Below are positions 34,475 to 43,112 of a DNA stretch of 64,000 nucleotides, one piece after another (position 1 is the first letter of the stretch; each line of letters begins with the position of its first letter). The DNA lies in the NCBI GenBank assembly GCA_910586615.1, contig CAJUJP010000016.1, positions 9,681 through 73,680 of the forward strand, in the 5' to 3' direction. Source of the stretch: an uncultured Lachnospiraceae bacterium. Lineage in GTDB: Bacteria > Bacillota > Clostridia > Lachnospirales > Lachnospiraceae. The position numbers and the translations under genes are program-made. The notes beneath the pieces were generated by a model. It had not been told where the DNA came from. It was given only the letters and a program-made list of their open reading frames with translations, and made no database searches.

Positions 34475-35947
34475 TCAGTCTGCTTTGCTTTCAAGGATCT
34501 CCCGGATCAGCACCCGTTCATCCATGGGATACTTCACTCCGTTGATCTCCTGATAATCCTCATGTCCCTTGCCCGCCAGCACAATGATGTCGCCCGGCTC
34601 CCCGTGGGCTATGGCATAAGCGATGGCTTCCTTCCTGTCACAGATCTCCACGTATTTTCCTTCTGTCCTGCCGATGCCCTCTTTGATATCGTCGATGATC
34701 GCCTGAGGCTCTTCTCTTCTCGGATTGTCGGAAGTAATGATCGTCAGATCCGCCAGCGTGCCGCTCACTTCCCCCATTTCATATCGTCTTGACTTCGCCC
34801 GGTTTCCCCCGCAGCCGAAAAGACAGACGAGACGGTGGGGTTCATAAGCCCTGAGCGTCGTAAGAAGACTTTTAAGCGCCATCGCATTGTGGGCATAATC
34901 TATCATAAGAGTAAACTCGTCGGACACCTTTACAAGCTCGATCCTGCCCTTTACCTTTGCCTTCGAAAGCGCCTGCCTGACGGCTGCTTCCTCCACATGA
35001 AAATGCCGGCAGATCGCAATGGCCGTAAGCGCATTATAAACACTGAATTTACCGGGTGCAGCAATCCGGACAGAAAACTCCACCAGCCCTTTCACATCGA
35101 ACCCCATGCCAAGATTTCCCGCTTCCCGAAGAAAAGAGATATTCTCCGCCCGCAGATCCGCCCGGCTGTCGATGCCGTAAGTCTCCAATGTACAGGTATG
35201 TCCCTGCGTGACCGCCTCCCAATGCTCATCATCATGGTTGACGATGCCCACGCGGCACTGCCGGAACAAAAGGCTCTTGCAATGCAGATAATCGTCAAAA
35301 TCCTTATGTTCTCCCTGTCCGATATGATCCGGTTCCAGATTGGTAAAAATACCGAAATCAAAGATAAATCCCTGTGTCCTGTGCAGCATCAGCCCCTGGG
35401 ATGAGACCTCCATCACCACCGTATCGCATCCCGCATCCGCCATCTGCCTGAAATATTTCTGGATCAGATAAGATTCCGGCGTGGTGTGATCCGCATGAAT
35501 ATGTTCCTCTCCTATGATAATCTCTATGGTTCCGATCAATCCGACTTTTCTGCCCGTCTGCTCTAAAATGGATTTCACCAGATAAGTGGTTGTAGTCTTG
35601 CCCTTCGTGCCCGTAATGCCGATAATCTTCATCTCTTCTGCCGGATGGCCGAAAAATGCCGCCGACATGAAGGCCATTGCATACCGTGCATCCTCCACTC
35701 TGACCACCGTCGCTTCCGCTTCCGGCGGCAGTTCTGTTTCTCTCTCCACCACAAGCGCCTTTGCCCCGGCCCTGACGGCTTCTGCCGCGTAAACATGCCC
35801 GTCTGTAATGGCTCCCGGAATGCAGATAAACACACTGCCCGGCACTACCTTGCGGGAATCATAAATCAGATCCGTCACTTCCGTATCCTCCGTGCCGCGG
35901 ATGCACTCGTATTCAATTCCAGCCAATAACTCCTTTAATACTGCCAT
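34475..35947 (-). CDS. murE: UDP-MurNAc-L-Ala-D-Glu:meso-diaminopimelate ligase
   Basis: Adds the third amino acid of the peptidoglycan stem peptide. 490 residues with GITGTKGKTTTTYL for ATP binding. The substrate-selecting motif reads DNPR, the form seen in meso-diaminopimelate ligases rather than lysine ligases, so the wall should be the DAP type. AGGGGG precedes ATG 35947. It has a promoter at 36017-36045 and starts the murE-priA-def-fmt run. Confidence 0.96.
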   Translation of the reverse strand: MAVLKELLAGIEYECIRGTEDTEVTDLIYDSRKVVPGSVFICIPGAITDGHVYAAEAVRAGAKALVVERETELPPEAEATVVRVEDARYAMAFMSAAFFGHPAEEMKIIGITGTKGKTTTTYLVKSILEQTGRKVGLIGTIEIIIGEEHIHADHTTPESYLIQKYFRQMADAGCDTVVMEVSSQGLMLHRTQGFIFDFGIFTNLEPDHIGQGEHKDFDDYLHCKSLLFRQCRVGIVNHDDEHWEAVTQGHTCTLETYGIDSRADLRAENISFLREAGNLGMGFDVKGLVEFSVRIAAPGKFSVYNALTAIAICRHFHVEEAAVRQALSKAKVKGRIELVKVSDEFTLMIDYAHNAMALKSLLTTLRAYEPHRLVCLFGCGGNRAKSRRYEMGEVSGTLADLTIITSDNPRREEPQAIIDDIKEGIGRTEGKYVEICDRKEAIAYAIAHGEPGDIIVLAGKGHEDYQEINGVKYPMDERVLIREILESKAD

Positions 35948-36016
35948 CTGATACCCCCTGCTCTTTCTTTACTCCCCGTCATGCCGCCTGAACAGCACCA
36001 ACAATACAACATCATT

Positions 36017-36045
36017 ACCATAGCACGAAAGCCTCACTTTTTCAA
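36017..36045 (-). promoter_or_regulatory. Promoter of the murE operon
   Basis: Minus strand TTGAAA (36045-36040), 17 bp, TATGGT (36022-36017). The rest of the 325-bp gap between murE and recJ holds an A/T-rich stretch, a candidate small RNA and a terminator. Confidence 0.65.
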
Positions 36046-36183
36046 CTTTTGCAGCCTTTGTAAAAGGATCAATACATACATTTTCATTTATTTCATATTC
36101 TCTTTAACTTTTCTTAAGGGATTTTTATTCTTTCATAATATTCTAAACACATTTTGGACACAATTACACAGTATGATAGTACT

Positions 36184-36262
36184 CAAGATAGTTGAAGAAC
36201 TCACTATCTCCCCCCTCATAAGAAAATACGAAAAAGTCTGGGAAACCCCCGGACTTTTTTGT
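36184..36262 (+). ncRNA. Candidate C-rich small RNA between murE and recJ
   Basis: On the plus strand a TATGAT -10 box (36172-36177, weak -35) is followed by a hairpin (AGATAGT 36186-36192 with ACTATCT 36203-36209), a C-rich linker (CTCCCCCCTC, 36208-36217), and a strong terminator with six T residues ending near 36260. This hairpin, C-rich loop and terminator order is that of Firmicutes sRNAs such as RsaE/RoxS that pair with Shine-Dalgarno sequences. No coding potential. The call is inferred from sequence shape only. Confidence 0.4.
36231..36260. terminator. Bidirectional terminator after recJ
   Basis: AAAAAGTCTGGG pairs with CCCGGACTTTTT (one G-U pair) around a short loop. T-runs occur on both strands, so it ends recJ on the minus strand and the candidate small RNA on the plus strand. 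Confidence 0.88.
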
Positions 36263-36272
36263 ATTTTACCGG

Positions 36273-38057
36273 CTACACAGCATCGCCCTTGCAATAATCC
36301 TTCATGACCATCTGCAGCCGTTCCTTCCCCTGGTACACATCAAGATCCGGATAATAGATCACATGGATACGGATTCCGCTGCAGCCGCCCCTGTACAGCC
36401 CGTCACATGCCTGCTGTCCGAAATGGTCCGCAAGAAAACCGTGCCACGCTTCCAGATCGCCGAAAAACATCATCTCAAACTGCCTTCCTTCCGGGTCTGC
36501 CACAGTGTATTTTCCCACATTATGATTCTTCCCCAATATCCTTCCTCTTAAAAGGCTGAGATTCCGCTGGGCAAAAACCGGCTTGGGATTTCCGTTTCCG
36601 AAAGGTTCCAGTACCGAAAGCTGTCTCACAAATTCCGGTGTCACATAGGACATTGGCATAGGTACATCAATATGTATCTTCTCTTCAAAATCTTCCTCCG
36701 TCAGCCCGCAATGTTCGTTCAGATAACTGCGGAACGCATTCACATTTTCCTCCTCCATGGACACGCCCGCCGCCATCTTATGGCCGCCGTATTTGGTATA
36801 CAATTCTTTACACTCACTCATCTTATCGTACATGGAATAGGCTTCTATGGAACGGCCTGAACCCTTCACCCCCTCCTCCGATCTGGTCAGGACGAAAACC
36901 GGTTTCTGATACCGTTCCCGGATCCGTCCGGCTATGATTCCCGCCAGGCTTTCATGACATTCAGGCAGATAAACTACCAGAACCTTATCCTCCTTAAGCC
37001 CGCTTTCCTCAATCAGTTCCACTGCCTCCTGCACACCCTGAAGTGTCATGAGTTTTCTGCTGTCGTTCAACTCCCGCAGTTCCCCGGCGATGGTCACGGC
37101 TTCTCCGGGCGTGCTGCTCTGAAACATCTGCAGCGCCTTACAGGCCGTATCCAGCCTGCCCGTTGCATTGAGACAGGGTCCCAGCACAAAACCGATATGA
37201 TAAGCCGAAAGCGGCTTGTTTTGCAGCCCGTTAACCGAAAGAAGCGCCTGCATACCGTAATTTGATGACTGCTCAATCTGCTTCAGCCCGTAACGGACAA
37301 TAATCCTGTTCTCATCCGTCAGTTCCATCACGTCACCTACCGTGGCAAAAGCCGCAAATGCCAGAAGTTCTCTGAGCAGTCCGGCGGCTTTCTCTCCCTT
37401 TTCCCCGTCCAGCAGTACCTGTATCAGCTTATATGCAGTCACTGCGCCGCATATGCCCTTAAAAGGATAAGAACAGTCCTTCTGTTTCGGATCCACCACC
37501 GCATCCGCTGGCGGCAGGCATTCTCTCCGTTCGCCCTCCTCAGTCATTTCATAAGGCACTTCATGATGGTCAGTCACAATCACCGTCATCCCCATTGATT
37601 TGGCATAAGCGATCTGCTGCGCCGCCGCAATACCGTTATCGCAGGTCAGAATCGTATCGATGCCGGCCTCTTTCGCTTCCCGGATCAGATTCTCATTCAG
37701 CCCGTATCCGTCATGAATGCGGTGGGGAATAACCGTATCCACTACCGCACCACAGTGCTGCAAACCTGCCAGCAGAATATATGCGGCACATACGCCGTCA
37801 ATATCATAATCTCCGATAATGCGTACCGGAACCTGTCCGTTGATCTTCTCCCGCAGAATTTCTGCCGCTTTCTCTATATCTTTCAACAGATACGGCGAAG
37901 GTATATCCGTAAGGCTTCCATGTAGAAACCGTTCAATCTCTTCCTCCCCCACAATATCCCTGTTTCGTATAACCCTTGCGATTACCGGATCAATACGGAA
38001 CTTCTCCGCGATTTCTGTAAAATCCGCTTTTTTTGCGGACACCATCCACTTCGCCAT
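36273..38057 (-). CDS. recJ: Single-stranded-DNA-specific exonuclease RecJ
   Basis: A DHH-family 5'-3' exonuclease used in recombination and repair. 594 residues. Metal-binding motifs GDYDIDGV and TDHHE are in the N-terminal DHH domain, followed by the DHHA1 domain (KYGGHKMAAGVSME) and a C-terminal OB-fold. RBS AGGG precedes ATG 38057. It stands alone between terminators, downstream of secDF. Confidence 0.95.
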   Translation of the reverse strand: MAKWMVSAKKADFTEIAEKFRIDPVIARVIRNRDIVGEEEIERFLHGSLTDIPSPYLLKDIEKAAEILREKINGQVPVRIIGDYDIDGVCAAYILLAGLQHCGAVVDTVIPHRIHDGYGLNENLIREAKEAGIDTILTCDNGIAAAQQIAYAKSMGMTVIVTDHHEVPYEMTEEGERRECLPPADAVVDPKQKDCSYPFKGICGAVTAYKLIQVLLDGEKGEKAAGLLRELLAFAAFATVGDVMELTDENRIIVRYGLKQIEQSSNYGMQALLSVNGLQNKPLSAYHIGFVLGPCLNATGRLDTACKALQMFQSSTPGEAVTIAGELRELNDSRKLMTLQGVQEAVELIEESGLKEDKVLVVYLPECHESLAGIIAGRIRERYQKPVFVLTRSEEGVKGSGRSIEAYSMYDKMSECKELYTKYGGHKMAAGVSMEEENVNAFRSYLNEHCGLTEEDFEEKIHIDVPMPMSYVTPEFVRQLSVLEPFGNGNPKPVFAQRNLSLLRGRILGKNHNVGKYTVADPEGRQFEMMFFGDLEAWHGFLADHFGQQACDGLYRGGCSGIRIHVIYYPDLDVYQGKERLQMVMKDYCKGDAV

Positions 38058-38142
38058 CTTTTAGTTACCCTGTCCTTTTTTCATTCATCTGCCTGCCGTC
38101 TCTTTTAAGGCGGTAAAAACACTTTATCCTTCTCTACATTTT

Positions 38143-38174
38143 ATAAGGCGTCCTGCATACACAGAACGCCTTAT
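38143..38174. terminator. Terminator after secDF
   Basis: ATAAGGCGT (38143-38151) and ACGCCTTAT (38166-38174) form a perfect 9-bp stem 34 bp after the secDF stop. T-runs are weak. Confidence 0.75.
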
Positions 38175-38207
38175 CTTTATCTCATAATCAATTCTGTCAT
38201 CTGCCGC

Positions 38208-40481
38208 TTATTTTGCAGCAGCCTTGCCCTTCTTCCCAAGCTTTGTACGGAACACAAACCACATCGCACCCGTAAGGCAGATGGAAGAATAAGTACCACA
38301 GATAATACCGGCGATCAGAGGCAGCGCAAACTCCCGGATGGAAGATACGCCGAACACTTCCAGTGCCGCCACCATAAAGAAGGTGGTCAAAGAAGTAAAG
38401 ATACTTCTGGACAATGTCTGGGAAATACTTCTGTTCACCATTTCCTGCAGATCGTCTTTGCCACGCATATCCCGCATATTCTCACGGATACGGTCAAAGA
38501 TAACGATGGTCGCATTGATGGAGTAACCCACGATCGTCAGCATACAGGCAATAAACGTATTACCCACGGAAATCTTCACGATCGCATAGAACGCCAGCAC
38601 AACAAGTACGTCATGGATCAGTGCGAGCACGGAACTTGCACCGAACCGGATATCCTTAAATCTGAACCAGATATATAACAGCATGAGAACCGTTGCCACG
38701 ATGATTGCTTTGATGGCATCCGCCTGCATCTCGGAACTTACCGTCGCGCTGATGGTCTCTGCCGTGATACTGCTCTCGTCCACACCGAAATTGGTCACCA
38801 TAGTGTCGGCAAATCTTTCTCTCTCATCCAATGTCAGTGTTCTTGTCTTGATAATGACCTGATTGGAACCGGCAACCTTCGTTGTCTGTACATTGCCGTC
38901 CCCTGTAATATCCTCGATCATCGGAACGATCTGCGCATCGATTTCTTCTATACTCATGTCCTCATTCAGCGTCATGGTCGTAGAAGTACCGCCCACGAAG
39001 TCAAGGCTGTAGTTGAGCGGCATGTCCATCGAGGACTGGTTAATTCCCATGACAACGAAACCGATCAGGATCACTGCTGCAGACAGACCGAAGAACACCT
39101 TCCTTTTGGCCAGGAAATCAATCGTCTTCTTCTCCTTACCCACGCCGTAAGCCTTCTCATTCTGAACTCCCACTGCATAGAACGCATTGATCAGGAATTT
39201 TGTCACAAAAAGCGCCGTAAACATGGAAAGCACAATACCTAACATCAATGTGATGGAAAATCCCTTGATCGTACCGCTTCCCATAAAGTAAAGCACGATC
39301 GCCGCGATAAAGGTTGTGATGTTACCATCCACAATAGCGGACATCGCCTTGCTGAATCCGATCTTGATGGAAGACTGTACCGTCTTGCCGGTAGCCAGTT
39401 CTTCTCTGATTCTGGCAAAAATGATCACATTCGCATCCACCGCCATACCAACGGAAAGAATAATACCCGCAATACCAGGCAGTGTCAGCGTTGCCTCAAA
39501 GGCATAAAGCAGAATGACCATCAACTCCGTATACAGGCAAAGTGCAAGTGCTGCTGCCAGACCCGAAACATAATAAATTGCTATCATAAATACTACTACC
39601 AGCGCAAAACCTACCGCCGCTGCGATCAGACTGGATTGGATCGCTGCAGAACCAAGCTGTGCACCTACAACGTTGGAGCGAAGCTCTTCCAGCTCTAACT
39701 TCAGACCGCCGATTCGAATCGTGGATGCGATCCGCTGTGCTTCCTCCACGGTGCTCTGTCCCGTGATCACCGCATTACCGTCTGTGATCACCGCCTGTAC
39801 ATTGGGTACGCTGACAAAATCATCATCATAATAAATGGCAATCGACTCGCCGTTATCATACGCCTTCTGAGTCGCTTTCGCAAAAGCTTCTGTTCCTGCC
39901 GCATTGAACGTCAGTGCAACTACATTCTCCACATTTCCCATGGAATCCTGCTGTGCTCTTGCCTGAGCGTCCTCCACCTCTGTACCCGTCAGAATGATAG
40001 AGCCGTCAGCCATCAGTTCATCAATGGTTTTATTTAATGTAGACTGCGGAACAATATTGCCGTCCGCATCAATGCCGTAACCGCTCTCATAGTTATTGTT
40101 ACCTTCACTGTCTGTCTGCGCGATAAAATACAGGCTTCCCGGCTTACCCAGTTCTTCCAGGATCGCATTGGCATCCGACACACCCGGAATCTCGATATTG
40201 ATCCGGTCGGAGCCTTCCTGATATACCTGCGCCTCTGTGCTGTAACCATCAACACGCTGCTGCAGCTTGTAGATCGTATCTGCCATATCCGCAGCACTCG
40301 GCTCTTCCTCACCCACTACCTGATAGGTTATGCTGACACCGCCTGCCAGATCCAGCCCCAGCTTGATACTGGAAGCCGAGCCGGACTTGTCCGCCCCGAT
40401 CCCGAATGCTGCCGTATAACCAAGCAGTCCGAGTATCAGAACAAACACGATCAACCCTATAACCGCTCTGTTCTTCTTCAT
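38208..40481 (-). CDS. secDF: Fused protein translocase subunit SecDF
   Basis: SecD and SecF joined in one 757-residue chain with about twelve membrane helices. SecD begins with IKLGLDLAGGVSITYQV, its large extracytoplasmic domain follows, and SecF motifs such as LDFVGGTSTTMTL appear after residue about 480. It uses the proton gradient to help Sec export. Its ATG overlaps the stop of the SCIFF maturase gene by 4 bp (ATGA), and AAGGAGAG lies before it. The coupling of SCIFF genes to secDF is common in Clostridia and hints at a link between the peptide and export. Confidence 0.96.
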   Translation of the reverse strand: MKKNRAVIGLIVFVLILGLLGYTAAFGIGADKSGSASSIKLGLDLAGGVSITYQVVGEEEPSAADMADTIYKLQQRVDGYSTEAQVYQEGSDRINIEIPGVSDANAILEELGKPGSLYFIAQTDSEGNNNYESGYGIDADGNIVPQSTLNKTIDELMADGSIILTGTEVEDAQARAQQDSMGNVENVVALTFNAAGTEAFAKATQKAYDNGESIAIYYDDDFVSVPNVQAVITDGNAVITGQSTVEEAQRIASTIRIGGLKLELEELRSNVVGAQLGSAAIQSSLIAAAVGFALVVVFMIAIYYVSGLAAALALCLYTELMVILLYAFEATLTLPGIAGIILSVGMAVDANVIIFARIREELATGKTVQSSIKIGFSKAMSAIVDGNITTFIAAIVLYFMGSGTIKGFSITLMLGIVLSMFTALFVTKFLINAFYAVGVQNEKAYGVGKEKKTIDFLAKRKVFFGLSAAVILIGFVVMGINQSSMDMPLNYSLDFVGGTSTTMTLNEDMSIEEIDAQIVPMIEDITGDGNVQTTKVAGSNQVIIKTRTLTLDERERFADTMVTNFGVDESSITAETISATVSSEMQADAIKAIIVATVLMLLYIWFRFKDIRFGASSVLALIHDVLVVLAFYAIVKISVGNTFIACMLTIVGYSINATIVIFDRIRENMRDMRGKDDLQEMVNRSISQTLSRSIFTSLTTFFMVAALEVFGVSSIREFALPLIAGIICGTYSSICLTGAMWFVFRTKLGKKGKAAAK

Positions 40482-42010
40482 AATGCTCTCTCCTTTTCCT
40501 CACCGGCAAGCGCCGCTTTTATCATGATTGCGCATTCCACGCGCTTTCTCTGCAATTCACAGCCAAGGTCATAAGTACCGTTGATACTGCCGCTGAAATT
40601 ATATGCATTGGCCGCACATCCCCCGCTGCAGTAGAATTTCGCAAAGCAGTCCTTACACTTCTCCTTCGCATAGACATTACATCCTTTAAAAGTATCCCTG
40701 ATATCCGTGCGGACGATTCCTTCATCCACATTCCCCATCAGAAATTCCTCCTGTCCCACAAACTGATGACAGGGATAAAAATCTCCCCATGGGGTTACCG
40801 CCAGATATTCCGTTCCCGACCCGCAGCCTGACAACCGCTTTGCCACACAAGGGCCACCCTCTAAATCTATCATAAAATGAAAGAAATTAAAACCTTTTCC
40901 TTCTTTTTTTCTGCGAATATATTCCAGGGCAAGCTTGTCGTACTCTTCAAGAATCGCCGAAACATCCTCACCGCGGAGTGCATAATCCTCTGAATCAGCC
41001 GCCACTACCGGCTCCACGGAAATCTGCTCAAAGCCCTCATCCGCCAGATGCTTCACATCCTCTGCAAAATCCAGATTGTTTCTGGTAAAAGTGCCCCGCA
41101 CATAATAATTCATCTGGTTTCTGCTCTCAGCCACCTTTTTATATTTCGGCACCACCTCATCATAGCTGCCCTGTCCGCCTCTGTGGGGCCGCATCAGATC
41201 ATGAATCTCTTTACGCCCGTCTATGCTCAGAACGATATTGGCCATCTCTTTGTTGGCAAATTCCAGAACCTCATCGTCCAGCAGTACGCCGTTGGTGGTA
41301 AGGGTAAACCTGAATTTCTTATTGTGCGGTTCTTCCAGACTTCTGCCGTAGGCCACCAGATCTTTCACCACCTGCCAGTTCATAAGCGGTTCCCCGCCGA
41401 AGAAATCCACTTCCAGATTTACTCTGCTGCCGGAATTCTCCACCAGAAAATCAAGGGCTTTTCTACCCACTTCATAGCTCATCAGCGCCCTTCTCCCGTG
41501 ATACTCGCCTTCTTCCGCAAAACAATATCTGCAGGCAAGATTGCAGTCATGGGCTATGTGGAGACAAAGCGCCTTTACCACAGTCTCCCTGTTATGAAAA
41601 GAATCAATGTATTTCTCATACACGTCCTCTGTATACAGCATTCCTGCTTCCCGCAATTCCAGGAGTTCTTCTATAATTTCTTCCAGTTCCCGGAGATTTA
41701 TGTTTCTGTCTCCACCGGATCCCTGATCTGTGGTGGCCGATGTTTCCCGCTCTGTCTGATGCTTCTTCTGCGCACAGGTTTTCTCTTCTGTTTCCGCCTG
41801 ATGTTTGACATCACAGACTTCTGAGTTTTTTTCAGCAGACAACTTCTCTACAGCATAAGCCGCCAGTTCTTCCTTCGTCTCCACATGCCGTGCAAGAGCT
41901 TCTTCTATGATCGGGATCACACGATATGCCGTCTCGTCCACCACATGCACGCAGCCGCTGTTGACATCCAGCACGATATGATACCCGTTGCTTATATATT
42001 GATGTATCAC
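40478..42010 (-). CDS. scfB: Radical SAM SCIFF peptide maturase
   Basis: The enzyme that forms thioether bonds in the SCIFF peptide. 510 residues. The N-terminal recognition region (HIVLDVNSGCVHVVDE) precedes the radical SAM domain with CNLACRYC (C156, C160, C163) and a C-terminal SPASM-like domain rich in cysteines (CVAK, GCGSG, CHQF, CKDCFAKFYCSGGC) for auxiliary iron-sulfur clusters. Residues about 60-104 are a hydrophilic insertion (Glu/Thr/Gln/Lys) that seems longer than usual. The start is GTG 42010, with AGGAGAAGG before it. Confidence 0.94.
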   Translation of the reverse strand: MIHQYISNGYHIVLDVNSGCVHVVDETAYRVIPIIEEALARHVETKEELAAYAVEKLSAEKNSEVCDVKHQAETEEKTCAQKKHQTERETSATTDQGSGGDRNINLRELEEIIEELLELREAGMLYTEDVYEKYIDSFHNRETVVKALCLHIAHDCNLACRYCFAEEGEYHGRRALMSYEVGRKALDFLVENSGSRVNLEVDFFGGEPLMNWQVVKDLVAYGRSLEEPHNKKFRFTLTTNGVLLDDEVLEFANKEMANIVLSIDGRKEIHDLMRPHRGGQGSYDEVVPKYKKVAESRNQMNYYVRGTFTRNNLDFAEDVKHLADEGFEQISVEPVVAADSEDYALRGEDVSAILEEYDKLALEYIRRKKEGKGFNFFHFMIDLEGGPCVAKRLSGCGSGTEYLAVTPWGDFYPCHQFVGQEEFLMGNVDEGIVRTDIRDTFKGCNVYAKEKCKDCFAKFYCSGGCAANAYNFSGSINGTYDLGCELQRKRVECAIMIKAALAGEEKERAL

Positions 42011-42061
42011 TTTCCTTCTCCTAATTCAAATCCTGATCTCTTCAAATACTTAAACGCATAA

Positions 42062-42088
42062 TAAGCAGCGACACGCGATCGCTGCTTA
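42062..42088 (-). terminator. Attenuator-like hairpin between SCIFF precursor and maturase
   Basis: TAAGCAGCGA (42062-42071) pairs with TCGCTGCTTA (42079-42088), a perfect 10-bp stem. On the minus strand it is followed by TTATT rather than a full U-tract, so partial termination or mRNA-end protection is likely. That would favour more peptide than enzyme. Confidence 0.7.
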
Positions 42089-42122
42089 CATTTCCTATCT
42101 TCTTTTAGCTGAAACCCGAAAA

Positions 42123-42266
42123 CTATCTGGCTTTCTCACAGCTCTGGTTGCCTACTGTACAGGATGTCTTGCATGCAGACTGGCAGGATGTCTGGCACTC
42201 GCCGCAGCCGCCCTTCTTCATGGATTCCTTCAGGTTTCTTGTGCTCAATGTCTTAATATGCTTCAT
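42123..42266 (-). CDS. scfA: SCIFF (six cysteines in forty-five residues) peptide precursor
   Basis: A 47-residue peptide, MKHIKTLSTRNLKES at the start, with six cysteines at 21, 24, 28, 32, 36 and 43 in a Gly/Ser/Thr/Gln context. This is the SCIFF family, a ribosomally made peptide (ranthipeptide) found almost universally in Clostridia. The maturase links cysteines to other residues, usually threonines, by thioether bonds; T26, T34 and T37 are near. AAGGAGGATAAG precedes ATG 42266. Its biological role is not settled. Confidence 0.96.
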   Translation of the reverse strand: MKHIKTLSTRNLKESMKKGGCGECQTSCQSACKTSCTVGNQSCEKAR

Positions 42267-42358
42267 AACTCTTATCCTCCTTATGTATCGTCTACTGCCC
42301 CGCCATCCGGCCTGTGGCAGCAAATGTACGAAACTGCACAAAATATGATATCTCGTGT

Positions 42359-42369
42359 AGTATAGCATA
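42359..42369 (-). promoter_or_regulatory. Extended -10 promoter of the SCIFF operon
   Basis: Minus strand TGCTATACT, an extended -10 element (TGN before TATACT at 42364-42359), with no good -35 box. It lies about 93 bp before scfA. Confidence 0.6.
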
Positions 42370-42390
42370 GTTTTAACTGCAGGAAAAGTA

Positions 42391-42466
42391 TTTTATCGAA
42401 AAACTTTTACCAAAAACTTTTATCGAATCTTTATCAAGTTTTATCAAACCGGCAGCTTTTATGAAA
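42391..42466. repeat. Series of TTTTATCRAA-like motifs upstream of scfA
   Basis: TTTTATCGAA (42391, 42418), CTTTATCAAG (42429), TTTTATCAAA (42439) and TTTTATGAAA (42457) lie in 76 bp; three are 10-11 bp apart, so on one face of the helix. They sit just upstream of the SCIFF promoter and could bind a regulator. Confidence 0.5.
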
Positions 42467-42484
42467 CTTCTGCCAAAACATGCT

Positions 42485-42859
42485 TTAACTGATCATGCCG
42501 CCCAGCATACCGCTTCCCGCGCACAGGAAGAAAACCGTCACCATATTTCCCGCCACATCCTGCAGTCCTCTGTTCACGATCAGGGACACGATCACCAGAA
42601 TCACATAATAGGCCGTTCCCATGGCAAGTCCCCACAGAAATTTCCGTTTGCCCTCACGCTTTCCTGCCAGCAGACCGGCTGCAAATGTAACGACTATGTA
42701 AATTCCGATAATGCAGATGGACACCACCTTCTCGGAAAGACCAAACCGGTACAGCATAAATGCAAGAAGAAGCAACAGCCCGGCTGTCAGTATATACGCC
42801 GCCAGCATACACTTGGTAATAAAAATCACTTTCTCCGTATAGATTTCCTTTTTCCCCAT
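42485..42859 (-). CDS. TIGR04086-type four-helix membrane protein
   Basis: A 124-residue protein with four predicted helices (about 15-37, 45-65, 73-95, 103-123). It matches the small membrane protein family TIGR04086, typically found next to SCIFF genes in Clostridia, which I recall from family knowledge. GGAGGG precedes ATG 42859. Its gene ends about 219 bp before scfA. The function is unknown; a role in SCIFF export or immunity is only a guess from position. Confidence 0.75.
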   Translation of the reverse strand: MGKKEIYTEKVIFITKCMLAAYILTAGLLLLLAFMLYRFGLSEKVVSICIIGIYIVVTFAAGLLAGKREGKRKFLWGLAMGTAYYVILVIVSLIVNRGLQDVAGNMVTVFFLCAGSGMLGGMIS

Positions 42860-42963
42860 ATTTCCCTCCGTTCCGAAACCATTCCGCCGCAGAGCTTATT
42901 TGATCACAGCAATTAAGATACCGCTAAAGATTTATTAATGTATATTCATCCTCCCGGAAAAAC

Positions 42964-42993
42964 TTGACACATTCTTGTATTCCATAGTAATAT
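42964..42993 (+). promoter_or_regulatory. Promoter of the CNNM-type gene
   Basis: TTGACA (42964-42969), 18 bp, TAATAT (42988-42993). It predicts a leader of about 110 nt that can fold (about 43013-43077): TACAGC near 43016 pairs with GCTGTA near 43071, and CCGG/CCGG lies inside. No known riboswitch was recognised. Confidence 0.6.
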
Positions 42994-43112
42994 TTCAACT
43001 ATAACAAATATGACTGTACAGCCGCAGCGCATTCCGGACAGCCGGGTTTCATGGCCGTTGCATCCGCTGTATGTCCAGACAATACTACATATTATAAGGA
43101 GTGAACGTTTCA

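Noticed and set aside
42391..42466. CRISPR array
   Set aside because: The repeats are only 10 bp, spaced by 10-18 bp, with no unique spacers of 30 bp or more.
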